Of a stretch of DNA of 64,000 nucleotides, positions 50,586 to 62,664 are shown one piece after another; the first letter of the stretch is position 1, and the number at the start of each line of letters is the position of its first letter. This stretch comes from Brevibacillus_D fluminis_A (lineage in GTDB: Bacteria; Bacillota; Bacilli; Brevibacillales; Brevibacillaceae), in the NCBI RefSeq assembly GCF_052072235.1, contig NZ_CM125436.1:248001-312000 (forward strand), in the 5' to 3' direction. The notes under the pieces were generated by a model that had not been told where the DNA came from, searched no databases, and saw nothing but the letters and a program-made list of their open reading frames with translations. The translations under genes and the position numbers were made by a program.

Positions 50586-51023
50586 ATGCGTACCACATAT
50601 ATGGCTAAGCCGCTCGAAGTAGAGCGCAAATGGTACATCGTCGACGCAGAAGGTCAAACACTCGGTCGTTTGGCGAGTGAGGTAGCATCCATTCTGCGCG
50701 GTAAATTGAAACCTGAATTCACTCCACACGTTGATGCTGGTGATTTCGTGGTTGTAATCAACGCAGACAAAATTAAATTGACTGGTAAAAAACTGAGTGA
50801 CAAGATCTACTACACTCACTCCCTTTATCCAGGTGGTTTGAAATCCAAAACAGCTGGTGAAATGCTCGCGACTCGCCCAGACCGCATGTTTGAAATCGCA
50901 GTGAAAGGCATGCTGCCTAAAAACCGTCTGGGTCGTCAAATCTTCACCAAGTTGAAAGTTTATGCAGGTTCTGAACATCCGCATGCAGCGCAAAAACCAG
51001 AAGCTTGGCAAATTCGCGGCTAA
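50586..51023 (+). CDS. rplM: 50S ribosomal protein L13
   Basis: L13 is an early large-subunit assembly protein. The 145-residue protein begins MRTTYMAKPLEVERKWYIVD at ATG 50586 after TTAGGAGGGACAAAC. It has LGRLASEVASILRGKLKPEF and AVKGMLPKNRLGRQIFTKL, both diagnostic. Frame upstream to 50529 is not conserved. It forms an operon with rpsI. Confidence 0.97.
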   Translation: MRTTYMAKPLEVERKWYIVDAEGQTLGRLASEVASILRGKLKPEFTPHVDAGDFVVVINADKIKLTGKKLSDKIYYTHSLYPGGLKSKTAGEMLATRPDRMFEIAVKGMLPKNRLGRQIFTKLKVYAGSEHPHAAQKPEAWQIRG

Positions 51024-51046
51024 AACAGTAAGGGAGGAAAAATCTC

Positions 51047-51439
51047 GTGGCACAGGTTCAATACTACGGTACAGGTCGTCGTAAGCACTCTGTAGCACGC
51101 GTTCGTTTGGTTCCGGGCGAAGGTCGCATCGTAATCAACAAGCGTGAGATGGATAAATATTTTGGTTTGGAAACTCTGAAATTGATCGTAAAACAACCGC
51201 TCGTTCTGACTGAAACACTCGGTCGTTACGATGTATTGGTTAATGTAAACGGTGGCGGTACAACTGGCCAAGCTGGTGCAATCCGTCATGGCGTTTCCCG
51301 TGCTCTGCTGAAAGCAGACCCAGAACTCCGCGGTGCTCTGAAGCGCGCTGGATTCCTGACTCGCGACCCACGCATGAAAGAACGTAAAAAATACGGTCTC
51401 AAAGCTGCTCGTCGCGCTCCACAGTTCTCCAAACGTTAA
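51047..51439 (+). CDS. rpsI: 30S ribosomal protein S9
   Basis: S9 reaches the P site with its C-terminal Arg. The 130-residue protein starts at the GTG at 51047 (MAQVQYYGTGRRKHSVARVR), has GGGTTGQAGAIRHGVSRALL and ends RRAPQFSKR, the universal tail. AAGGGAGGAAAAATCTC precedes it. A terminator follows. Confidence 0.97.
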   Translation: MAQVQYYGTGRRKHSVARVRLVPGEGRIVINKREMDKYFGLETLKLIVKQPLVLTETLGRYDVLVNVNGGGTTGQAGAIRHGVSRALLKADPELRGALKRAGFLTRDPRMKERKKYGLKAARRAPQFSKR

Positions 51440-51452
51440 TCAGCCATTTGGC

Positions 51453-51493
51453 GAAAAAACCCTTGTCTCTTTTGGGAGACAGGGGTTTTTCTT
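51453..51493 (+). terminator. Terminator after rpsI
   Basis: GAAAAAACCC-TTGTCTC pairs with GGAGACAGGGG-TTTTTC around a short T-rich loop (51453-51492), followed by TTGTTTT. Confidence 0.85.
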
Positions 51494-51571
51494 GTTTTGC
51501 GGAGCCTGGTCATAATTTTCTCGCCTGTCCCATATCATGGGAGAGAACATGAGAAAAGGGGAGAACGCGCG

Positions 51572-52288
51572 GTGATAAAAAAAGGGATTGGCTGGGTTTT
51601 GGCATTTTTTTTACTCGTCGCAATCTTTACCTATAAAACGCCTGAACACACGTCCTGGACTGCGTGGTCATTGCCGTTGGCGGGAACGGTCATCGCCATT
51701 GATCCTGGTCACGGTGGCATCGATGGCGGCGCAGTGAGCAAGGATGGGAAGATCGTGGAAAAAGAGGTATCGCTGCCAATCAGCATGTACCTGCGGGACT
51801 TTTTGCAGGAGTCTGGTGCGTACGTCATCATGACGAGGGAAGAAGATAAAGACCTGGCCCCGGCCGATGTGAACAAAATCAGGAAGCGCAAGACGGAGGA
51901 TTTGCGCAATCGCGTGAAATTCGTGAATGCCAATGCCCCTGATTTTTTGATCAGCATCCATTTGAATTCGATTCCGTCGCCGAAATGGTCGGGCGCGCAA
52001 ACGTTTTATTACCCGGCATATAAAGAAAGCGGCGAACTGGCAGGACTCATTCAGGACGAGATCAAGCGGGTGATGGAAAACACGGATCGTGTACCGAAAA
52101 AGACCGATGACGTTTATTTGATTCGCGAGGTTACCTGCCCGGCCGTATTGGTCGAGGTCGGTTTTCTGTCCAATACGAAGGAAGCGAAGCAGCTGCAGGA
52201 TACCGCTTATCAAAAAGCGATGGCCAACGCTATTTATCAAGGCATTTTGCGTCATTTTGCCGGAGAGAAGATTACGAATACTCCGTAA
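51572..52288 (+). CDS. cwlD: N-acetylmuramoyl-L-alanine amidase CwlD
   Basis: CwlD, with PdaA, makes the muramic-delta-lactam of spore cortex needed for germination. The 238-residue protein has an N-terminal signal/membrane segment (IGWVLAFFLLVAIF) and an Amidase_3 domain with zinc ligands H47 (DPGHGG), E63 (VEKEVS) and H in LISIHLNSIPS, plus catalytic Glu in LVEVGFLSN. GTG 51572 with AAAAGGGGAG 8 nt upstream sets the start; upstream frame is not conserved. In B. subtilis it is sigma-E/G dependent and has the same neighbours. Confidence 0.94.
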   Translation: MIKKGIGWVLAFFLLVAIFTYKTPEHTSWTAWSLPLAGTVIAIDPGHGGIDGGAVSKDGKIVEKEVSLPISMYLRDFLQESGAYVIMTREEDKDLAPADVNKIRKRKTEDLRNRVKFVNANAPDFLISIHLNSIPSPKWSGAQTFYYPAYKESGELAGLIQDEIKRVMENTDRVPKKTDDVYLIREVTCPAVLVEVGFLSNTKEAKQLQDTAYQKAMANAIYQGILRHFAGEKITNTP

Positions 52289-52299
52289 GTGCATCGCCG

Positions 52300-52330
52300 T
52301 TGTACGGTTGTTTGGCGGATATGCTATAAT
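52300..52330 (+). promoter_or_regulatory. Promoter of salA
   Basis: An extended -10 TG-C-TATAAT (52322-52330) with a weak TTGTAC at 52300-52305 (19-nt spacer), about 50 nt before the salA start. Confidence 0.6.
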
Positions 52331-52383
52331 TGACCGCAAATGGAGAGCATACTGGAATCATTACTGTGAATAGAGGTGGAAGA

Positions 52384-53484
52384 ATGATTACGAAGGAGCA
52401 AGTGCTTGAAGCCCTTCGGGATGTGAAAGATCCGGAGATCAATCGCAGTCTCGTCGAATTGAACATGATTCGCGATATTCAAATCAACGGCTCGACCGTA
52501 TCGCTTGAAGTTGTGCTGACCATTTCGGGCTGTCCGCTCAAGGTCAAGATCGAAGAAGATGTCGTTGCCGCAATCAAAGCGCTGGGAGCAGAGCAAGTGA
52601 ACCTTCGTTTTGGCGCGATGACGGATGAAGAGCGCGCAGCATTAAGCGCGCAGCTGCGCGGCGGTCAAAAGCAGCAGCAGCCAGGACAAGCTCCATTGCT
52701 CAATCCGATTTTGGCCAAAGAGTCCACCACTACGTTTATTGCCGTAACATCCGGTAAAGGTGGAGTGGGGAAATCGACCGTCACTGTCAATCTGGCTGTA
52801 GCATTGGCGAGACAAGGCAAAAAAGTCGGCATCATTGATGCAGATATTTATGGCTTTAGTGTGCCTGATATGATGAATATCGAACAGCGTCCGACGATCA
52901 TTGGCGAAATGATCCTGCCGATCGACAAATTCGGAGTCAAAGTCATGTCGATGGGATTCTTCGTGGAAGACAACTCGCCGGTAATCTGGCGCGGCCCGAT
53001 GTTGGGTAAAATGCTGCGCAACTTCTTTACGGAAGTACACTGGGGAGAAGATCTGGATTACCTGCTCCTCGACTTGCCGCCAGGAACTGGCGATATGGCC
53101 CTGGATGTCCATCAGATGATTCCGCAAAGCATGGAGATCGTTGTGACTACCCCTCACCCTACAGCGGCCTTTGTAGCGGCTCGTGCGGGGGCTATGGCGA
53201 TGCGTACCGGTCATGAGATCCTCGGGGTCGTCGAAAACATGGCATGGTATGAAGCGAAAGATGGCTCGAAGGAGTTCGTATTTGGCCGAGGCGGCGGTGC
53301 GAAATTGGCGGAGACGCTTGCATGTGAGCTGCTTGCACAAATCCCGTTGGGACAGCCGGAGAATCACCCGCAGGAGCCGGATTATTCTCCGTCCGTATAC
53401 AAACAGGATAGCACCATCGGAAAGCTGTATATGGAAATGGCTCAGCGAGTCATTGATAAATGTGAAGTGAAAGCCACTCTGTAA
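52384..53484 (+). CDS. salA: Mrp/NBP35-family P-loop ATPase (SalA)
   Basis: The 366-residue protein joins an N-terminal MIP18/DUF59 domain (residues 1-80, with ISGCPLK) to an ApbC/Mrp ATPase, with SGKGGVGKST at 123-132 and LLLDLPPGTGDMAL. Mrp proteins are Fe-S carriers; B. subtilis SalA is reported as a regulator of scoC and exoprotease genes. No C-terminal CxxC, which Fe-S carriers usually show, is visible here; an ADLPPGTG-type loop is intact. The ATG follows GAGGTGGAAGA. A terminator overlaps its end. Confidence 0.9.
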   Translation: MITKEQVLEALRDVKDPEINRSLVELNMIRDIQINGSTVSLEVVLTISGCPLKVKIEEDVVAAIKALGAEQVNLRFGAMTDEERAALSAQLRGGQKQQQPGQAPLLNPILAKESTTTFIAVTSGKGGVGKSTVTVNLAVALARQGKKVGIIDADIYGFSVPDMMNIEQRPTIIGEMILPIDKFGVKVMSMGFFVEDNSPVIWRGPMLGKMLRNFFTEVHWGEDLDYLLLDLPPGTGDMALDVHQMIPQSMEIVVTTPHPTAAFVAARAGAMAMRTGHEILGVVENMAWYEAKDGSKEFVFGRGGGAKLAETLACELLAQIPLGQPENHPQEPDYSPSVYKQDSTIGKLYMEMAQRVIDKCEVKATL

Positions 53485-53497
53485 AGGGTGGCTTTTT
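53470..53497 (+). terminator. Terminator overlapping the salA stop
   Basis: AAAGCCAC (53470-53477) pairs with GTGGCTTT (53488-53495), followed by more T. The stop codon is in the loop. Confidence 0.75.
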
Positions 53498-53501
53498 TAC
53501 A

Positions 53502-53536
53502 GTTTAAAAAGCTTGGAAGTGCCAAGCTTTTTAAAC
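53502..53536. terminator. Perfect 15-bp palindrome between salA and gerD
   Basis: GTTTAAAAAGCTTGG (53502-53516) pairs with CCAAGCTTTTTAAAC (53522-53536) around AAGTG. It lies between convergent genes and could end transcripts from both directions. Confidence 0.7.
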
Positions 53537-53556
53537 CAAGAAACCATGTGTAACGG

Positions 53557-54225
53557 TTAGCTTGATGAGCCTCCGCCCCCGCCACCGTCTCCACTGCCGC
53601 CGCCGCTTTTTCCTTGCTTTTTGCCTTTGCCGCTTTTACCGCCCTTGCTTTCCTGCGTAGACTGCTTTGGCTTCATCATTTCTTCTTGTGCGCTCTGCAT
53701 GATTTTCAGCAGTTCCCCTTGGAAAAGCGGGCTTTTCAGCGATTCCTTCATGACTTGCATCATTTGTTGGCGATAAGCCGAGCTTTTCATGAGGTCGAGC
53801 ATGTTTTTTTCATACTCCGGGTCCTTCATGATATCGATCATCAGCTTCTGGTACTCGGGGTCTTTCATCAGTTCCTTCATCAGCGCCTTGTTTTCCGTTT
53901 TCATCGTTTTGGCCAAGGCAGCTGTGAACTTCGGATCCTGGAACGCTTCTTTGATTTGCGGATTGTTCGGCTTGGCAATACTTTGAATGAGAGTCGTGCG
54001 CAACGTGGATTCATCAAGGACCATGCTTTGTTTGAATTTGTCGTCCTTCATCATTTTGGAGACGGCTTTCTTTGCTTCATCCGTCTGCATGATGTCAAGA
54101 ACCATGTCCTTGACGCTTTTATAATCAGGTTGTGACGATTGTTGGGCTTGACCTCCGCCACCGCAGCTGGTGAGCAAAAACATGAGGGCGGCAAGCATCA
54201 AACCGACACGATGTGTTTTTTTCAT
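53557..54225 (-). CDS. gerD: Spore germination lipoprotein GerD
   Basis: GerD is a sigma-G lipoprotein needed to cluster nutrient germinant receptors in the inner spore membrane. The 222-residue protein has a lipoprotein signal with lipobox LTSC (Cys 21), then a helical core rich in Met, Lys and Asp with repeated KDPEY-x-K segments (MKELMKDPEYQKLMIDIMKD). It ends in a low-complexity Gly/Lys/Ser tail. AAAGGAGGGTGTCC precedes the ATG. Order salA-gerD-kbaA-pdaB equals that of B. subtilis, but gerD lies on the opposite strand to salA. Confidence 0.93.
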   Translation of the reverse strand: MKKTHRVGLMLAALMFLLTSCGGGGQAQQSSQPDYKSVKDMVLDIMQTDEAKKAVSKMMKDDKFKQSMVLDESTLRTTLIQSIAKPNNPQIKEAFQDPKFTAALAKTMKTENKALMKELMKDPEYQKLMIDIMKDPEYEKNMLDLMKSSAYRQQMMQVMKESLKSPLFQGELLKIMQSAQEEMMKPKQSTQESKGGKSGKGKKQGKSGGGSGDGGGGGGSSS

Positions 54226-54346
54226 GGGATGGACACCCTCCTTTCCCGTCCTGATTTTAAATTACACAAAAGAGACGTTTCTTACGCTAGTATTTTCTTG
54301 TATGGGTTGGTACAATCATAGCGATGTGGTAAGGAGGAGAAGCCGT

Positions 54347-54934
54347 TTGAGTGTGCGTAAATTTGGCTGGATGTTCTGGACGACACTGCTTTTGGGCGGT
54401 ATCGGAGGCTTGCTTTCCGGCGTTTTGTTAGGGCGCGAAGAACTATTTGGAGGGTCCTTGTCCAACTTTTTCATGGGCAGCTTTATGAGCCTGCTGATTG
54501 GCTTGACGGTGAGCATTGTTGCGCAGATGGGCCTGTTTGCCTATATGACCTTCAATTACATGGCGCTCAGTATTTTCAAAAGTGCGTCTTTATGGAAAAA
54601 CGTACAGATTTTTTTGATCTTGTTCACATTTTTCGACATGGTGTATTTGCGAATCGATGGAGCGCGCGGCTCCGTATTGCTGTATATGATTGAACCGCTT
54701 CTTTTGCTGCTGATCGCATTGGTTACAGCTTATGCAAAAGTCAAGCTGACCAACCCGAAAGCATGGGTACCGACCGTCTTTTTTATTTTTGTCGTAACGG
54801 CGATCGAATGGATCCCAGGTTTGACGAAAGATGACAATTTCGGCTCCATGCTGATGATGATCATGCCGCTGTTGTTTTGCAACGTATGGCAAGTGTTACA
54901 ATTGCATCGAATCACCGCGAAAAAAGAAAGCTGA
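54347..54934 (+). CDS. kbaA: KinB-signalling pathway activation protein KbaA
   Basis: KbaA is a membrane protein needed for KinB activity in the sporulation phosphorelay. The 195-residue protein has about six hydrophobic helices (for example FGWMFWTTLLLGGIGGLLSG and LLYMIEPLLLLLIALVTAYA) and a basic C terminus. TTG 54347 is set by AAGGAGG 9-10 nt upstream; the frame stays open to 54170 across gerD but is meaningless there. Length is close to the B. subtilis protein and the position next to gerD agrees. Confidence 0.9.
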   Translation: MSVRKFGWMFWTTLLLGGIGGLLSGVLLGREELFGGSLSNFFMGSFMSLLIGLTVSIVAQMGLFAYMTFNYMALSIFKSASLWKNVQIFLILFTFFDMVYLRIDGARGSVLLYMIEPLLLLLIALVTAYAKVKLTNPKAWVPTVFFIFVVTAIEWIPGLTKDDNFGSMLMMIMPLLFCNVWQVLQLHRITAKKES

Positions 54935-54954
54935 TCCTCAAGTGGGACCAGCTT

Positions 54955-55725
54955 TTACTTTATTTCCTGGCTATTCGCCTCAGCGCCCGACAGCAGCTCG
55001 GAGACGGTGACGAACTGATAGCCCTGCGCGCGCAGCTTGTCGATGATGGCCGGGAGGGCGAGGTGCGTCTCCTTGGCCGAGTCGCTTGCATGTAAGAGCA
55101 CGATGTCGCCGGGATGCGCCTTTGTCAGCACGTTTTGGACGATCTGCTCGGCACCCGGATTAAGCGCGTCTTTGGAATCGGTATCCCATTGGATGACGAC
55201 ATAGTTCAGCTTGTTGGCGATTTCCAGCACCCGGTTGTCAAAATCGCCGTAGGGCAGCCGGAGGAGCGTCGGCTTTTTGCCTGTCAGGTCGGACAAGATC
55301 GTATCGGCTTTGATGATTTGCGCGCGGATTTCGCTGTCGGTATATTTGCTGTAGTTGTCGTATTTATGCCCATTGGAGCCGATCTCGTATCCGTCCGCTA
55401 CAATTCGCTTGACGATGTCCGCATGGCGCAAGGCCCATGGTGACGACAGGAAAAAAGTAGCCTTTGTCAGTTGTTTTTCTTTGAGAATATCCAAAATGGG
55501 CGTCGCCCGCAGTTCTCCCCAGCTGATGTCGAATGTGAGCGCAATTTTCTTTTCCTTGGTATCCACCTTGAAAATGGCCTGCGGCAGTTTGGCTTTATCT
55601 CCCTCCGAGAATACGGCGATATTGTCACGCTCGGCGTATACCAAGCCGACGGCCAGAACAAGCGCGGTCACAATGATGAACATTTGCTTGAGCTTTTTGG
55701 CGCTGACGACGTAAATATAGCGCAT
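54955..55725 (-). CDS. pdaB: Polysaccharide deacetylase family sporulation protein PdaB
   Basis: PdaB is needed to keep mature spores stable in B. subtilis. The 256-residue protein has an N-terminal membrane anchor (MFIIVTALVLAVGLVYA) and a NodB-like domain with ALTFDISWGELRATPIL (motif 1 lacks the second Asp). Motif 2 is degenerate (GSNGHKYDNYS rather than an HxxxH pattern). RLPYGDFD and DIVLLHAS complete the fold. ATG 55725 follows AAAGGGGGGTTGTTTC. A sigma-E-like promoter lies just upstream. Catalytic activity is doubtful, as for the B. subtilis protein. Confidence 0.92.
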   Translation of the reverse strand: MRYIYVVSAKKLKQMFIIVTALVLAVGLVYAERDNIAVFSEGDKAKLPQAIFKVDTKEKKIALTFDISWGELRATPILDILKEKQLTKATFFLSSPWALRHADIVKRIVADGYEIGSNGHKYDNYSKYTDSEIRAQIIKADTILSDLTGKKPTLLRLPYGDFDNRVLEIANKLNYVVIQWDTDSKDALNPGAEQIVQNVLTKAHPGDIVLLHASDSAKETHLALPAIIDKLRAQGYQFVTVSELLSGAEANSQEIK

Positions 55726-55752
55726 GAAACAACCCCCCTTTGTCCTAGAAAA

Positions 55753-55780
55753 AGTGTATGCAGGGGAGACAAGGATATTC
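55753..55780 (-). promoter_or_regulatory. Sigma-E-type promoter of pdaB
   Basis: Read on the minus strand: GAATAT (-35, 55780-55775), 14 nt, CATACACT (-10, 55760-55753). Spacing and -10 fit the mother-cell sigma-E consensus (ATA, 14-15 nt, CATAC-A-T). It lies about 28 nt before the pdaB start. Confidence 0.65.
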
Positions 55781-55865
55781 TTTCTGTGAAAGCGTAAAAT
55801 CAATGTAAGCGACATATGATCGTAACGAGTAGTTTTTGCATTAAGCGAAAAGAGGAGTGAAGGAC

Positions 55866-56510
55866 ATGCTGGCCGAACGATTTCGGGCTTTATGGATGGA
55901 TAATAGGCGGTATTTATTGATTGGCAGTTTGCTTATGCTGTTCGGCATCATTTTCGGTTATCTGGAAGCTGGCGTTGTTGAGAAGCTCGCACAGCAAATG
56001 ATCGAGCAAATCAGGAAAATCGCCGACCAAATGCAAAAGAATGGCCATCCGACCGCTGTTTTTTGGATGATTTTGTTTAACAATTTGTTTAGTTCCTTGA
56101 TGATGATGGTGCTGGGTGTGCTGTTCGCATTTTTCCCTATTTACGGTTTGGTGGCGAATGGCGTTTTACTCGGCTTCCTGCTGGATAAAATGGGGGATGC
56201 CGGGTTGAACCCGCTGGTTGTATTGACAGTCGGCATTTTGCCGCATGGGATCTTTGAGCTGCCAGCTGTCGTATTTGCTGCATCATTCGGAATTCGCTAC
56301 GGAGTTTTGACATGGCGGACGGTTGCGTTCATTTGGAATGCAGAGGGACGGGAAAAGCTAAAGCGGGAATGGACGGCAGGCGTAAAGCAATTTCCGCTGG
56401 CGGTGCTAATTATCGCCATATTGCTTGTCGTAGCGGCATTGGTGGAGAGTGTGATCACGCCTCTGTTGATTCAAAATACCATCGGTACGCAGTTTAAATT
56501 TATGAAATAA
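55866..56510 (+). CDS. SpoIIM-family (DUF95) membrane protein
   Basis: The 214-residue protein has about five transmembrane helices and the family hallmarks FWMILFNNLFSSLMMMVLG and GILPHGIFELPAVVFAASFG, with further G-IR-x-G. SpoIIM itself acts with SpoIID and SpoIIP in septal peptidoglycan breakdown during engulfment. Whether this copy is the sporulation protein or a paralogue cannot be told; in B. subtilis spoIIM lies elsewhere. The ATG follows AGAGGAGTGAAGGAC. It is divergent from pdaB and followed by a hairpin terminator. Confidence 0.85.
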   Translation: MLAERFRALWMDNRRYLLIGSLLMLFGIIFGYLEAGVVEKLAQQMIEQIRKIADQMQKNGHPTAVFWMILFNNLFSSLMMMVLGVLFAFFPIYGLVANGVLLGFLLDKMGDAGLNPLVVLTVGILPHGIFELPAVVFAASFGIRYGVLTWRTVAFIWNAEGREKLKREWTAGVKQFPLAVLIIAILLVVAALVESVITPLLIQNTIGTQFKFMK

Positions 56511-56525
56511 ATATCTAAAATTTAT

Positions 56526-56557
56526 GCCCTGGATTTATTTCAGGGCGCTTTTCTTTG
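56526..56557 (+). terminator. Terminator after the SpoIIM-family gene
   Basis: GCCCTG (56526-56531) pairs with CAGGGC (56541-56546), followed by GCTTTTCTTT. Confidence 0.7.
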
Positions 56558-56620
56558 AATAGGCCAAAATAACGTTGGAAAAGATATGATTACCAATTGA
56601 CCAAATCGGGGGCTGTAATC

Positions 56621-56854
56621 ATGCTAGGATTCTTATTTTCTACCAAAGAGTGCCAGGAGCTGGAGTATTTGTTAAAACGTGAGCTGGAGGAAATGCTGCT
56701 TGATTTCGGCGACAAGCGGATCGACTATTTGGTCAAGCGGGCAATGGAGGAGCGGTACACGATTCTGTTCAAAATGTACGCGCGCGTAGCGGAGCCAAAG
56801 GAGTTAGCCAAGTATGTAAGGCGGCGGAAAGTGAACGAAGAACAGACTACCTAA
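56621..56854 (+). CDS. Small conserved-looking hypothetical protein
   Basis: The 77-residue soluble protein (MLGFLFSTKECQELEYLLKR, then ELEEMLLDFGDKRIDYLVKR) is mostly predicted helix, highly charged, with heptad-like Leu spacing that suggests a helical hairpin or coiled coil. I recall similar short proteins near rrn loci in Paenibacillaceae but cannot name a family. ATG 56621 is set by GGGGGCTGTAATC; a TTG at 56597 is possible. It lies directly before the rRNA promoter. Function unknown. Confidence 0.65.
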   Translation: MLGFLFSTKECQELEYLLKRELEEMLLDFGDKRIDYLVKRAMEERYTILFKMYARVAEPKELAKYVRRRKVNEEQTT

Positions 56855-56873
56855 ACTTTTTTCGCAAAAGCTA

Positions 56874-56903
56874 TTGACTTTAGATAGGCAGACATGATAG
56901 ATT
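56874..56903 (+). promoter_or_regulatory. rrn promoter P1
   Basis: TTGACT at 56874-56879, an 18-nt spacer, and TAGATT at 56898-56903 preceded by TG-A (extended -10), followed by CTTGTC. It is 130 nt before mature 16S. Confidence 0.75.
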
Positions 56904-56922
56904 AATTCTTGTCCTTGAGACA

Positions 56923-56960
56923 CACGCTCTTTGAAAACTGAACAGCGAAAGCGAAAAGAT
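56923..56960 (+). promoter_or_regulatory. rrn leader with boxA-like antiterminator and 16S processing arm
   Basis: CACGCTCTTTGAAAACTG resembles the boxA antitermination element. The segment 56926-56960 is complementary over most of its length to 58577-58608 beyond the 16S 3' end, forming the pre-16S stem cut by RNase III. Confidence 0.7.
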
Positions 56961-57032
56961 AACGTGATTGTCCACGTGACATCACACAATGTAACAAGCC
57001 AAGCAAGTCTTGGAATCAGCTTCAACTCAACT

Positions 57033-58570
<1,538 letters not shown>

Positions 58571-58629
58571 ATGGAGATCTTTCGCTCGCTGTTCAGTTTT
58601 GAGGGAGCATGTAAGGGCACCCGAAACTC

Positions 58630-58706
<77 letters not shown>

Positions 58707-58730
58707 TTTCCACCTTCATATACCCATTAT

Positions 58731-58806
58731 GGGGCTGTAGCTCAGTTGGGAGAGCGCCTGCCTTGCAAGCAGGAGGTCATCGGTTCGATCCCGTTCAGCT
58801 CCACCA
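58731..58806 (+). tRNA. tRNA-Ala (TGC)
   Basis: 76 nt with acceptor GGGGCTG/CAGCTCC, anticodon TGC in CTTGCAAG and encoded CCA. It follows tRNA-Ile as in typical long rrn spacers. Confidence 0.97.
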
Positions 58807-58824
58807 TTTTTCTCGAAAAAATGG

Positions 58825-58854
58825 TTGATTGCGATGGTGCAGATGTGATACATT
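58825..58854 (+). promoter_or_regulatory. Second rrn-like promoter, upstream of 5S rRNA
   Basis: TTGATT at 58825-58830, an 18-nt spacer, and TACATT at 58849-58854 with TG-A before it (extended -10), followed by CTTGTC. Ungapped alignment with P1 gives 26 of 40 identities, clustered at -35, -10 and the CTTGTC start region. It lies between tRNA-Ala and 5S and could transcribe 5S-23S independently. Confidence 0.65.
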
Positions 58855-58948
58855 AGTGCTTGTCGCTTTAAGCGGAAATAATCAATAAGGTCAGCTAAAA
58901 GCTCGACGGCCTGTCGCAACGCTGACACTAGCACATCCACGTGCGTCG

Positions 58949-59065
58949 TCTGGTGATGATGGCGGAGGGGACACACCCGTTCCCATACCGAACACGGCCG
59001 TTAAGCCCTCCAGCGCCGATGGTACTTGTCCCGAAGGGGACTGGGAGAGTAGGACGTTGCCAGGC
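58949..59065 (+). rRNA. rrf: 5S ribosomal RNA, located between 16S and 23S
   Basis: A complete 5S gene of about 117 nt. TCTGGTGATG at the 5' end pairs with the terminal TTGCCAGG, and it contains CACACCCGTTCCCATACCGA and GCCGATGGTACTTGTCCC. No 5S gene follows the 23S gene in this window, so the local order is 16S-Ile-Ala-5S-23S, not the usual 16S-23S-5S. Confidence 0.95.
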
Positions 59066-59096
59066 GGAGATTTTTTGTCTCCAAACGCAGTTTTTT

Positions 59097-59129
59097 GTTC
59101 CTTGAAAACTGGATAACGCAAGTATTGCT
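59097..59129 (+). promoter_or_regulatory. Left arm of the pre-23S processing stem, with boxA-like element
   Basis: GTTCCTTGAAAACTGGATAA and following bases are complementary, with few mismatches, to 62139-62171 beyond 23S. The 5S gene is outside this stem. TTGAAAACT repeats the boxA-like element of the 16S leader. Confidence 0.7.
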
Positions 59130-59198
59130 AAGGATTAACTTTGAAGTACAATTTGTACTGATCATGATGGATGAAAAACGCTACGCGTTTTCCTATGT

Positions 59199-62125
<2,927 letters not shown>

Positions 62126-62204
62126 ACAACAAATCCATAGCAATGACTTGCGTATCCAGTTTTGAAGGAACAAGCTACATAAGTATACCTTCAACTTGAT
62201 GCAT

Positions 62205-62279
62205 TCCTCAGTAGCTCAATGGTGGAGCAACCGGCTGTTAACCGGTAGGCTGGCGGTTCGAGTCCGTCCTGAGGAGCCA
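62205..62279 (+). tRNA. tRNA-Asn (GTT)
   Basis: 75 nt; acceptor TCCTCAG/CTGAGGA, anticodon GTT at 62237-62239, encoded CCA. First of eleven tRNAs after 23S. Confidence 0.97.
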
Positions 62280-62280
62280 T

Positions 62281-62356
62281 GCTCCTGTAGCTCAGTCGGT
62301 AGAGCGTTTCCATGGTAAGGAAGAGGTCGCAGGTTCGATTCCTGTCGGGAGCACCA
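62281..62356 (+). tRNA. tRNA-Thr (GGT)
   Basis: 76 nt; acceptor GCTCCTG/CGGGAGC, anticodon loop ATGGTAA gives GGT, encoded CCA. Only 1 nt after tRNA-Asn. Confidence 0.95.
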
Positions 62357-62364
62357 TCTAGTAA

Positions 62365-62441
62365 GGCCCGTTGGTGAAGCGGTTTAACACAGCAGCCTTT
62401 CACGCTGTCATACAGGGGTTCGAATCCCCTACGGGTCACCA
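62365..62441 (+). tRNA. tRNA-Glu (TTC)
   Basis: 77 nt; acceptor GGCCCGT/ACGGGTC, anticodon loop CTTTCAC gives TTC, encoded CCA. Confidence 0.96.
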
Positions 62442-62449
62442 TCCATTTC

Positions 62450-62525
62450 GGAGGCTTAGCTCAGCTGGGAGAGCATCTGCCTTACAAGCAGAGGGTCGGC
62501 GGTTCGATCCCGTCAGCCTCCACCA
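62450..62525 (+). tRNA. tRNA-Val (TAC)
   Basis: 76 nt; acceptor GGAGGCT/AGCCTCC, anticodon loop CTTACAA gives TAC, encoded CCA. Its last 20 nt are repeated 159 bp downstream. Confidence 0.97.
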
Positions 62526-62664
62526 TTCGTTTCACTCATCGGTGTATGCAGCGGATCTCACCGCAAGCGGGTCACCCTTTGAAGTGATTCGAGGAGTATT
62601 GCTCGGGTACAACTGATCTGGCTGCGCGTAGAAGCAAATCGACGCAGTATCGCCAGTAAGTAGC

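Noticed and set aside
54226..54320. Sigma-G promoter for gerD (CATACAAG or AATACTA boxes on the minus strand)
   Set aside because: A -10-like box exists, but no -35 of the right sequence was found at the right distance.
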